In this document: piece after piece, positions 8,247 to 15,550 of the stretch
Layout: each line of letters opens with the position of its first letter
Position numbering within the stretch: the first letter of the stretch is position 1
Assembly: GCA_964466055.1 (NCBI GenBank)
Contig: CAYXLW010000002.1
Location: forward strand, 186,001-250,000
Length of the DNA stretch: 64,000 nt
Direction of reading: 5' to 3'
Source of the DNA: CAYXLW01 sp964466055
GTDB taxonomy: Bacteria > Patescibacteriota > Gracilibacteria > GCA-2401425
Position numbers and translations under genes: made by a program
Notes under the pieces: generated by a model
Told to the model about the DNA's origin: nothing
Databases searched by the model: none
Seen by the model: the letters and a program-made list of their open reading frames with translations, nothing else

Positions 8247-9366
8247 ATCTAGAAATGTTTAATAGAACACCTGCAACAAATGTTACAGTAAGTAACGATG
8301 AACCTCCATAAGAAATAAAAGGAAGTGTAACTCCTGTTAATGGTAAAACTGCAATATTTACTCCAATATTTATTATTGCCTGAAAAAATATCCATGAAGT
8401 AATACCAGTCGCAACAAGTCTTGAAAACCGATCAGGTGCATTTATGGATATTAAATATCCTCTCCATGCTATAAAAAGAAATAAGGCTAATATTATTAAT
8501 ATTCTTATAAATCCTAATTCTTCAGCTGCTATAGAAAAAATTGTATCTCCTTGAACTTCTGGCAAGTAGCCAAATTTCTGTATTGATTTGCCAAACCCTA
8601 GCCCCCACCACTGACCTGATCCTATTGTAATTAAGGCCTGTTTTATTTGATATCCTGCTCCCTGTGGATCTATTGAAGGGTCTAAAAATGCAAGCATTCG
8701 TGTTCGAATATATTCATTACTTAAAATAACTGGCCAAGAAAATAATGAAGCAAATATTCCACCAACAAAAATGTGTAGTACATTTCCACCTGCCACAAAA
8801 AAAATTGATGCTGTTATAAATCCTATTACTAAAATTGATCCAAAATCTGGCTGTGCTCCAATAAGTATTACAAAAATAGATAATAAAACTACAAATGGTA
8901 AAAATCCTTCTTTAAAACTCGTAATTGCTTGTAGTTTCTTATCCATCCATATTGAAAGATACAAAATAAGCCCAATCTTTGCTATTTCCGCTGGTTGTAT
9001 TGATGGGAGAAATGGGATATTTAGCCATGATTTTGCACTACCATAATCATTAGAAAGTTGTGGTATTAATACTAAAACTAATAAAACTAAAGAAATTACG
9101 AAAAGAGGAAGAGCTATTTTCTTCCAAAGGGTATATGGAATCAAACTAATTACCCAAAGCGTTGGTATTGCAATAACAACATGTAAAAGATGCCTCCATA
9201 AATAAAAATCATTTGATGCTACCTCTTGTAATCCTTTTTTTACAAAAATAGATGTTAGCTGAAAACTTTCATAAACACTTACGGATGAAATCATTATTAA
9301 GCCAAATACTATGAGTATTATGAATGCTATGAATAAACCTTTATCTATATTTCCTTGTTGTTGCAC
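8170..9366 (-). CDS. ftsW: Lipid II polymerase of the SEDS family
   Basis: A 398-residue polytopic membrane protein (about ten predicted helices). SWLNIP followed by SIQPAEIAKI is the SEDS signature, and GVTLPFISYGGSSLL near the C-terminus is the other family hallmark. It polymerises lipid II into glycan strands, normally with a class B PBP, at the septum or lateral wall; FtsW and RodA cannot be separated from this sequence, and the murG linkage favours FtsW. The last 24 or so residues, after the final helix, are encoded by DNA that also encodes the murG N-terminus. The gene ends in TGA. Confidence 0.93.
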   Translation of the reverse strand: MQQQGNIDKGLFIAFIILIVFGLIMISSVSVYESFQLTSIFVKKGLQEVASNDFYLWRHLLHVVIAIPTLWVISLIPYTLWKKIALPLFVISLVLLVLVLIPQLSNDYGSAKSWLNIPFLPSIQPAEIAKIGLILYLSIWMDKKLQAITSFKEGFLPFVVLLSIFVILIGAQPDFGSILVIGFITASIFFVAGGNVLHIFVGGIFASLFSWPVILSNEYIRTRMLAFLDPSIDPQGAGYQIKQALITIGSGQWWGLGFGKSIQKFGYLPEVQGDTIFSIAAEELGFIRILIILALFLFIAWRGYLISINAPDRFSRLVATGITSWIFFQAIINIGVNIAVLPLTGVTLPFISYGGSSLLTVTFVAGVLLNISRYVKDSSLGVQWRGVRRPSNSIYRSR

Positions 9367-9444
9367 TATTAGAATTATGAATTAAATCATTATCACTATT
9401 GAATAATACTAATAGCATATAAAAAAGAAAAGTAGATAATTTAA

Positions 9445-10458
9445 TTAATTTTTTGAATGTAAAAATATTTCTAAAACAGTCAAAAAAACAATCAAAATAA
9501 ATATGATTACAATTTTCCCAAGTGTCTCAAAATAAAGTGATGTAAAGCCAAATATTGACACCAAAGAAGAATATAAAATAACAACCTTTTTCCTTGAACC
9601 AATTCTCTCAAGTAGCTTATGATGCAAATGTCCGTAATCTCCTTTAAATGGAGATTTACCTTTAATAAGTCTTCTAGAAACTGTCCATATAGCATCAAAA
9701 ATAGGAGCAAACATGACAATCATAGCGATAGCAAATTTACCACCAGCAATAATGGTAAATACAGCCAGAGCAAATCCTAAGAACATTGCGCCACTATCTC
9801 CCATCAATATTTTGGGTTTCTCTAAATCAAAAATAAAAAATATCAAACAAATAACTGCTAAAACTCCAAAAAGTAAAGCAATATCATGTTGTCCAAACAT
9901 ATACGCCGTAATCGCAAGTATAGTTGAAGCGACACTAGAAATTGAGCTTGTAAGACCTGAGACTCCATCAAGCCAATTCATAGCATTTATCATCCCAATT
10001 ATCCATAAAACAGCAATGAAGTCTGCAATAGGGGCAACTGTTTTCCCTAAAAATTCAAAACTCCAAAAATCCAAATTCATAATTTCTCCTAATGGTGTAC
10101 GTATTTCAGATATCCCAATGCCCGAAGCAAGAATAATTAAAGCGATAATGAATTGAATAATTAAGCGAAAAAATGGAGATATTTCTTTTTTATCATCAAT
10201 AAAACATATAATAACTAGAATTATTGATGCAATTAGAAATCCAATTAGTGGTCTAAATAAATTTGAGGATAAAGGAACAAAAAGAAAGGTTATAACGAAA
10301 AATAAAATAGGAATAATTATTCCTGCTGGATATGGCACAGCATTTCTAGTATGTCCATATTTCTTAGGATTATCTAAAAGTCCGCATTTAGGGAAAAACT
10401 TTATTACAAGTAGAATTGAAATAAGTGTTATAAAAGCCGTAAGTGTGAGAACCTTAAT
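9445..10458 (-). CDS. WecA/TagO-like undecaprenyl-phosphate sugar-1-phosphate transferase, non-canonical start
   Basis: A polytopic membrane enzyme of the polyprenyl-phosphate N-acetylhexosamine-1-phosphate transferase superfamily. FIDDKKE, NWLDGVSGL (metal site) and GHLHHKLL are its motifs; the HxxHH form marks the WecA/TagO branch rather than MraY. The first ATG/GTG/TTG in frame is GTG 10338, but clear family sequence lies upstream of it: a first membrane helix then GLLDNPKKYGHTRNAVPYPAG. Back to the in-frame TAA at 10468-10470 there is no ATG, GTG or TTG. The likeliest start is ATT at 10458-10456, giving 337 residues; ATA 10461 or a sequence error are alternatives. Product identity is sure, start is not. 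It probably begins surface polysaccharide or wall polymer assembly. Confidence 0.85.
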   Translation of the reverse strand: MKVLTLTAFITLISILLVIKFFPKCGLLDNPKKYGHTRNAVPYPAGIIIPILFFVITFLFVPLSSNLFRPLIGFLIASIILVIICFIDDKKEISPFFRLIIQFIIALIILASGIGISEIRTPLGEIMNLDFWSFEFLGKTVAPIADFIAVLWIIGMINAMNWLDGVSGLTSSISSVASTILAITAYMFGQHDIALLFGVLAVICLIFFIFDLEKPKILMGDSGAMFLGFALAVFTIIAGGKFAIAMIVMFAPIFDAIWTVSRRLIKGKSPFKGDYGHLHHKLLERIGSRKKVVILYSSLVSIFGFTSLYFETLGKIVIIFILIVFLTVLEIFLHSKN

Positions 10459-10496
10459 TATAAATTTTTAATTTAAAATAATTTTATGACTCTAGA

Positions 10497-10991
10497 CTAC
10501 TGATAAGTATTTTGACTAAACCTTATCCATGAAGCAATTATCCCAAAAGCAACTTCTACATTCAATGATTTTTTTATTTCCCCAAGCATTGGGATCTCAA
10601 CAATTATATCTGATAGATCAAGTATTTTCTTTGAAATACCTATTATTTCATTTCCTAAAACAATACATATTCCTTCATTGTTGGTATTCTTAAGAATGCC
10701 GGAATCCATAGAAATATCTTGTAGTTTTACAGAATTTTCAGCAATTTCAGCACTAACAATTTTTATTCCCTTACTTTTTAATTCTTTAACTGCATCAATC
10801 GAATTTTGCCAATATTGCCATTTAACATACTCCTCTGCTCCAATTGCTGTTTTAGAAATTTCTTTATCTGGAATTTGAGGTGTAAATCCTGTTAAAATAA
10901 CTTTTTCAAAAGAAAAAGCTTCCGCAGTTCTAAAAATTGCTCCAACATTAAATTTACTTCTTATATTTTCGAGTAGAACATAAAACTTCAT
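10497..10991 (-). CDS. SPOUT (TrmH/SpoU) family RNA 2'-O-methyltransferase
   Basis: A 164-residue protein with the three SpoU motifs: NIRSKFNVGAIFRTA near the N-terminus (motif 1 with catalytic Arg), IVLGNEIIGIS (motif 2) and IPMLGEIKKSLNVEVAFGI (motif 3, the knotted SAM site). It methylates a ribose in tRNA or rRNA. The length fits the minimal single-domain TrmL-like type, but the target cannot be read from the sequence. It lies 8 nt downstream of the GT2 gene start side in the same minus-strand run and 38 nt upstream of the WecA-like gene. Confidence 0.9.
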   Translation of the reverse strand: MKFYVLLENIRSKFNVGAIFRTAEAFSFEKVILTGFTPQIPDKEISKTAIGAEEYVKWQYWQNSIDAVKELKSKGIKIVSAEIAENSVKLQDISMDSGILKNTNNEGICIVLGNEIIGISKKILDLSDIIVEIPMLGEIKKSLNVEVAFGIIASWIRFSQNTYQ

Positions 10992-10999
10992 TGCGAATA

Positions 11000-11881
11000 T
11001 TATAAATATTTATTTTTAACCCCTTCCAAAAAATATTTCTTGCTTTTAGCATACCATCCCCACTCTTTTTTTAAAACTTTTAGAAAACAAACAACAAAAT
11101 CTAAACTTAAAATCTTAAACAAAAACAGCTTTATACCTTTAGGAATTATATTAAGGTCAGGAAATTTTTCAAAAAATAAAACAGCAGATTTCCCTATTTC
11201 CCTCATACGACCTGGAAATAAATCTTTTTCAGTTAAAGCATGATCATGCCAAGCTTTGGCATTTTCAATGTAATAAAGCTTTGCTCCATCTTTTAACATT
11301 CTATAACCAAGCATAATATCTTCCCATCCATAAGCTTTAAAATCTTCATCAAATTTATATTGTTCAAAAAAAGATTTTTTCATTGAAATATTGCCAGTAT
11401 AAAAATGCCAAAAATCAGTTTCTTCATAGTTTTTTAATCCTTTATAAGAAAGCATAGTTCCTGAAGATTCAAGCCATTGTCTAAATCTATCATTTGCAAG
11501 CTCAGGTGACCAAGTCATAAATCCTAATCCAATTGCTTTATCATTTCCAAATCTATCATGGAATTTTTTATGTTCATTTAACCAGTTTTCTTGAACAAGA
11601 ATATCTGATCCAATAAATATAATAGTATCTCCACCAGATTCTACGACTCCCCTATTGCGAGCAACTCCTTGTTTCTTGTTTTTTTGATAAATTGTTTTTA
11701 GCTTAAATTTAGATTTTTTCTTTCCCCATTGATTAAGTACATCTTGAGTCTTATCAGTAGAACCATCATCAACTACTACTACTTCAAAATCTTCATCAAA
11801 ACTTTGATTATTTAAATGCTGTAAACATTTATCTAAAACTTCAAAATCATTATATGTAGGAATAACTACTGATAACTTCAT
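11000..11881 (-). CDS. Family 2 glycosyltransferase with C-terminal galactosyltransferase-type domain
   Basis: A 293-residue protein. LSVVIPTYN opens the GT-A fold, VVVDDGSTDKT and IIFIGSDI supply the nucleotide and metal-binding acidic residues, and AYGWEDIMLGYRML near residue 190 is the Glyco_transf_7C acceptor/base motif (G-W-E-D). It is soluble or membrane-peripheral. It probably extends a surface glycan. Acceptor and donor are unknown. It starts the minus-strand run leading into the SPOUT methyltransferase and cell-wall genes. Confidence 0.88.
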   Translation of the reverse strand: MKLSVVIPTYNDFEVLDKCLQHLNNQSFDEDFEVVVVDDGSTDKTQDVLNQWGKKKSKFKLKTIYQKNKKQGVARNRGVVESGGDTIIFIGSDILVQENWLNEHKKFHDRFGNDKAIGLGFMTWSPELANDRFRQWLESSGTMLSYKGLKNYEETDFWHFYTGNISMKKSFFEQYKFDEDFKAYGWEDIMLGYRMLKDGAKLYYIENAKAWHDHALTEKDLFPGRMREIGKSAVLFFEKFPDLNIIPKGIKLFLFKILSLDFVVCFLKVLKKEWGWYAKSKKYFLEGVKNKYL

Positions 11882-11944
11882 TGAAAAAATACTAAATTAT
11901 TCTATTGAAATTTAGCATATAAATTTATTTAAAAATAGTTAAAC

Positions 11945-12043
11945 TTATAAATCCTCTCGATCTTCTAATAATTCATCTACTTTAAAAATTCTAGCAGATT
12001 TTAATTTTTTAACTAACACTTTTTCTAATTTATTATCAGGCAT
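11945..12043 (-). CDS. Possible 32-residue peptide
   Basis: Short ATG-initiated frame reading MPDNKLEKVLVKKLKSARIF followed by KVDELLEDREDL and TAA. The composition is charged and helical, and the frame is open for another 22 codons upstream without a canonical start. It lies in the 230-nt gap after the P-loop ATPase gene, on the same strand. A GGGG run sits just before the ATG. No homology is recognised; it could be chance, a leader peptide or a third gene of the lipoprotein-ATPase operon. Confidence 0.25.
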   Translation of the reverse strand: MPDNKLEKVLVKKLKSARIFKVDELLEDREDL

Positions 12044-12111
12044 TTTCCCCGTTGAGATTTTTTTAGGATTTTCTTTGTAATTTAAGGTATTTTTATTTTC
12101 AATTTTGTTTT

Positions 12112-13281
12112 TTATGAAACTTTTAAAAATCTTTCCTCTAAAAATTTATTTAAAATAATATTTAAATTTTTATATGAAAAATCATTATTTATATCTTTTT
12201 TAATCTCAGAAAAAAAAGATGTAATATCACATAAAGAAAATGGAATTTTTTCTTTACTTAAAATGAAAGTATAAAAAATAAAAAATAACTCTAAATCTGA
12301 AGGGAAAAATTTTTCTATAAATTCTTTTAAGTATTCTAGTAATTCTTTTAATTGAGTTTTATTTAATGGTTTTATACCTAATTCTAAAATAGGAGCTATT
12401 TTAAAATTTTGTAGCTTTTCTCCTAAGTTAAATATGGATTCTCTCTTTAAAGAATTACTTGCATTCCCACCTAAACATATTACCACTTTATAAGATTCTT
12501 TTAACAACTTTTCTACAAAACCTCCCCAACTTGAGTCAAATTCGTCAAGAATAATAATATTTCTTTTACCACTTTCTATTATTGATTCATATAATTTATT
12601 TCCTATTCCTTCATTAAATTCCTCTCCTAATACAAAAAAAGATGAATATATATTTTTTCTAAGTGGAATATTATCTTTAAAATAAATATTCTTCAGAAGC
12701 TTATTATAATAAAAAAAAGACATATAATCATCCTTTATTTGGTCTACCATTCGTAAAAAGTGATCATTACTCGCTTTTATTAATTTGTCAGATATCCCAC
12801 CTAGAATAAAATTCGTCTTTCCAGAAGTTGGCATACCTATTAAAATTACTAAATTGTTTTTTTTTAATAGTTCTATTAATTTTTTAACTTCTTTTTTTCT
12901 AAAATAATATATTAATCTAAAATTATCAGGATCTTTGATTTCTAGTTGTGAATAACATTCTTCTATACCCTTTATCCCCATCCCCTTATAAGGATTATAA
13001 AGATATCCATAAGGAATTTTTTCAGGATCTAAATTCTTTAAATCTCCTTTTTTTATCTCTCTGGTAAAAGCAAACGGTAAATGCTCATAAATATTATTTT
13101 GAATTTCAAGTACAATTTTTGCTATATCACAATTTTCTAGTAATTCAGGACTTATGTCTAAATGGGTTTTTACCCAATTTTCAACTTCATCAATTGCCCC
13201 CCCCCCTTCTATCCTTGAAGCAATTAATCTTAAATCTAAGGGAGGAATGCCATATAATGTTAATATATTTTTATTTTCCAA
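12112..13281 (-). CDS. STAND/AAA-like P-loop ATPase with in-frame G10 tract, function unknown
   Basis: A 389-residue protein with Walker A GMPTSGKT (residues 149-156) and Walker B IIILDEF (D246-E247), flanked by an N-terminal region of about 120 residues and a helical C-terminal region. The fold looks like an AAA_16/STAND-type NTPase; no helicase or protease motif is seen. Codons 26-29 (GAA-GGG-GGG-GGG-GCA context) contain ten consecutive G on the coding strand, an unstable tract that would switch the gene off by slippage. It starts 10 nt after the stop of the lipoprotein gene, so the two form an operon. No homolog is recognised; a role in surface-signal handling is only a guess from the neighbour. 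Confidence 0.7.
   Translation of the reverse strand: MENKNILTLYGIPPLDLRLIASRIEGGGAIDEVENWVKTHLDISPELLENCDIAKIVLEIQNNIYEHLPFAFTREIKKGDLKNLDPEKIPYGYLYNPYKGMGIKGIEECYSQLEIKDPDNFRLIYYFRKKEVKKLIELLKKNNLVILIGMPTSGKTNFILGGISDKLIKASNDHFLRMVDQIKDDYMSFFYYNKLLKNIYFKDNIPLRKNIYSSFFVLGEEFNEGIGNKLYESIIESGKRNIIILDEFDSSWGGFVEKLLKESYKVVICLGGNASNSLKRESIFNLGEKLQNFKIAPILELGIKPLNKTQLKELLEYLKEFIEKFFPSDLELFFIFYTFILSKEKIPFSLCDITSFFSEIKKDINNDFSYKNLNIILNKFLEERFLKVS
13197..13206 (-). repeat. Homopolymer tract G10 (coding strand) inside the ATPase gene
   Basis: Ten consecutive C on the plus strand, G10 on the coding strand, covering Gly26-Gly28 and the first base of Ala29. I noticed no other G/C homopolymer run of this length in this AT-rich window. 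A change by one or two bases would shift the frame after about 28 codons. Confidence 0.9.
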
Positions 13282-13291
13282 AGTTTCGATA

Positions 13292-15424
13292 TTATTTAAT
13301 ACTTTCTAACATCTCCTCTTCACTCAAAAAAGCTTCTTTAATCCCTGTTTTAATACTTTTATTTACAACTCCCATACAATATTCATAGCTTGGTGTTGAC
13401 TTAGAAAAGAAAAATAGGAATCTTTTTTTAAAAGACTTACAATCATCTTTTGACGCAACATTTTTTACAACCATATTAAGTTTACAGTTTCTAAGCATTA
13501 CACTATTTTTGTCATTCTCTTCACCAAAAATTCTCTCACAATATATATAACCTTGATTTTTGTCATTTCTTATAGCAGAAATATGCCCTGCACAGAAAGA
13601 TTTAACAGAGTCTGATTCAATTTTCTTACAATCTGTACTAGCATTTTTCTCAATGGCATTTCCAAAATAACAATAATCTCTTTTATCCTCATTATTAATA
13701 ATACTTTTACAGTTAAATCTTCTATTCGTTCCTAAGAATAGATAAAGAGTGTCATCATTTAATGCAAAGTTAAATAAAGGATCCTCTTGAGTTTCCGAAT
13801 TTAATATCTCTAAAATATTTTTTTGCCCTAAAACTTGTGACCAATATTTTTTACAAATATTGACAGAGAAAGAAATTTTTGGAAATTCTGGTCCTTCAAT
13901 TTCTTTTTCATCTTCATCATCGTAAACAAAATTTTCTAAACTTAACATATCCATGTTGTTCAATTGTTCAGAAAATTTTTCACATCTTACATTATGATCA
14001 TCTAAAAATGTATCATCTTCAATTTCTCTTAAAAATTCTTCTTCATTTACTGATTCCTCTATAATGATTTCTTCCATTTTATTTTCTTCTAACTCGGTAT
14101 ATCCACCTTTAATTTTTATATCTATTTTAGGAGCACAATTAAGTCTTTTATTCGTAAAACTTTCTTTCTCATTTAGAGAAATTTCTAAATTTTCAATTGC
14201 ATCTTGAAGGTTTTTTTCAGTATAGATATGAGATGTACTTTTTATAAAATCTTCAATTTTTATAGTTTCAATAGGATCAAATTTCCAAGAACAATCTTTA
14301 TCTCTAACAAAGGCTATTCCTCTAAAAAAAGATCTAATTCCTTTCTCAATATTTATTTCTTCTTCATATAGGGGGAATTCAACAAATATTACGGCTCTAT
14401 TAGTTGTATTAATTGTATCAAAACCTGCTTTTTTTATTGGACGGAATTCTCTTGTCCAGTCATCTCTCTTTACCCAATAATTCATATCAATTGCTTCAAT
14501 ATGTTTTAAGACATCTTCGTTATCATGAATTTGAGCAAGTAATGAGCTATTTGTACTAAATTTATCTAAACCTTCCTTATTATTATTTTTCATCGCTGAA
14601 AGTAAGTCATCAATTAAATCTGTGACTTCATTAAATATTATTTTTGATACCTGAATATCTCTTTTCTCAAATAAACTTTGAGTTGCGTTTATTTGTCTTT
14701 CTTCTTCTGATTCTATTTTTCTTTGCTCTATATCAAGCTCTCTCTGTTTTTCTTTTTCTTGTTTATCTTTTGTTTTTTGCATCTCGCTAGATAATTCCCA
14801 AGTTATTTTTGAAAATATCTTATTTTTTATATAAATACCTCCTCCAAGTAGAATTTCTTTTCCAATAGGACGTTTTATCATTAAATCAATAAATTCTCCT
14901 TCTTTTGTAAAAACATAGAAATTATCTATAATATCACTTAAAGATTCATAATTTTCAACAAGTAATAAATTGTTGATTTTTATTTCATTAAGATTTATTG
15001 ATTCAATACCTTTACTTAAAGAAATGAAATTACCACTATTTTCCGTGTTTAAGAATGCTGAATTATAAATAGTTTCCTCTGCTTTATCCCAATTTATCTC
15101 TATATCTTTAGATGTTTCTATGAAATATGAATGTTTATCATCAATGATATCTAAGTTTTGATCGCCATTTTTTTGCCAAACATTAATAATCGAATCATTA
15201 TCATTTAAGATATCTTTATTTTCTTCACTAAGTAATGGGAATGAAACAAAAGAAATTCCCTTTTTTAATCGAATAATAATTGCTGTTTTTTGTATCTCAA
15301 TTTCTGGAGTTTGTATTTTGTTAAAATATTCTTCCTCCAAAAGATTTGCTGAAAAAAAATTTGAGTTTAAACCACAAGAAGTAAGAAGGAAAAGCGATGA
15401 AAATGCTAATATTATTTTCTTCAT
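13292..15424 (-). CDS. Large lipoprotein with cysteine-patterned C-terminus, function unknown
   Basis: A 710-residue protein starting with a lipoprotein signal: MKKIILAFSSLFLLTSC, lipobox LTSC with Cys17 as the lipid-anchored residue. A basic/acidic coiled-coil stretch lies near residues 215-245 (KTKDKQEKEKQRELDIEQRK region). The middle (about 260-400) resembles a mixed alpha/beta domain, then an acidic linker. The last 150 residues hold repeated Cys pairs such as CKKIESDSVKSFC, the same C-x11-C pattern as the protein at 5492-7135. Export would place it on the outer face of the membrane. It is the first gene of an operon with the G10-tract ATPase. I do not recognise the family. Confidence 0.78.
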   Translation of the reverse strand: MKKIILAFSSLFLLTSCGLNSNFFSANLLEEEYFNKIQTPEIEIQKTAIIIRLKKGISFVSFPLLSEENKDILNDNDSIINVWQKNGDQNLDIIDDKHSYFIETSKDIEINWDKAEETIYNSAFLNTENSGNFISLSKGIESINLNEIKINNLLLVENYESLSDIIDNFYVFTKEGEFIDLMIKRPIGKEILLGGGIYIKNKIFSKITWELSSEMQKTKDKQEKEKQRELDIEQRKIESEEERQINATQSLFEKRDIQVSKIIFNEVTDLIDDLLSAMKNNNKEGLDKFSTNSSLLAQIHDNEDVLKHIEAIDMNYWVKRDDWTREFRPIKKAGFDTINTTNRAVIFVEFPLYEEEINIEKGIRSFFRGIAFVRDKDCSWKFDPIETIKIEDFIKSTSHIYTEKNLQDAIENLEISLNEKESFTNKRLNCAPKIDIKIKGGYTELEENKMEEIIIEESVNEEEFLREIEDDTFLDDHNVRCEKFSEQLNNMDMLSLENFVYDDEDEKEIEGPEFPKISFSVNICKKYWSQVLGQKNILEILNSETQEDPLFNFALNDDTLYLFLGTNRRFNCKSIINNEDKRDYCYFGNAIEKNASTDCKKIESDSVKSFCAGHISAIRNDKNQGYIYCERIFGEENDKNSVMLRNCKLNMVVKNVASKDDCKSFKKRFLFFFSKSTPSYEYCMGVVNKSIKTGIKEAFLSEEEMLESIK

Positions 15425-15513
15425 GTAATTTTATTTTTTGAATTTAATTAAAACTTCTCTTCATTATACAATATTTTACTTAAGAAATAAAGGTTTTTTA
15501 GACCCTTTTGTAA

Positions 15514-15541
15514 TTGATAATTATCCTTTATTAATTATAAT
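15514..15541 (+). promoter_or_regulatory. Promoter of the VirD4/TraG-like gene, giving a leaderless or near-leaderless transcript
   Basis: TTGATA (15514-15519), 16-nt spacer, TATAAT (15536-15541). Only 9 nt separate the -10 box from ATG 15551, so transcription should begin at or within a few bases of the start codon, leaving no room for a normal ribosome-binding site. Confidence 0.7.
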
Positions 15542-15550
15542 ATCCAAGGT

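Noticed and set aside
9713..10156. Plus-strand reading frame
   Set aside because: Antisense shadow of the WecA-like membrane protein; low complexity, no supporting start or promoter.
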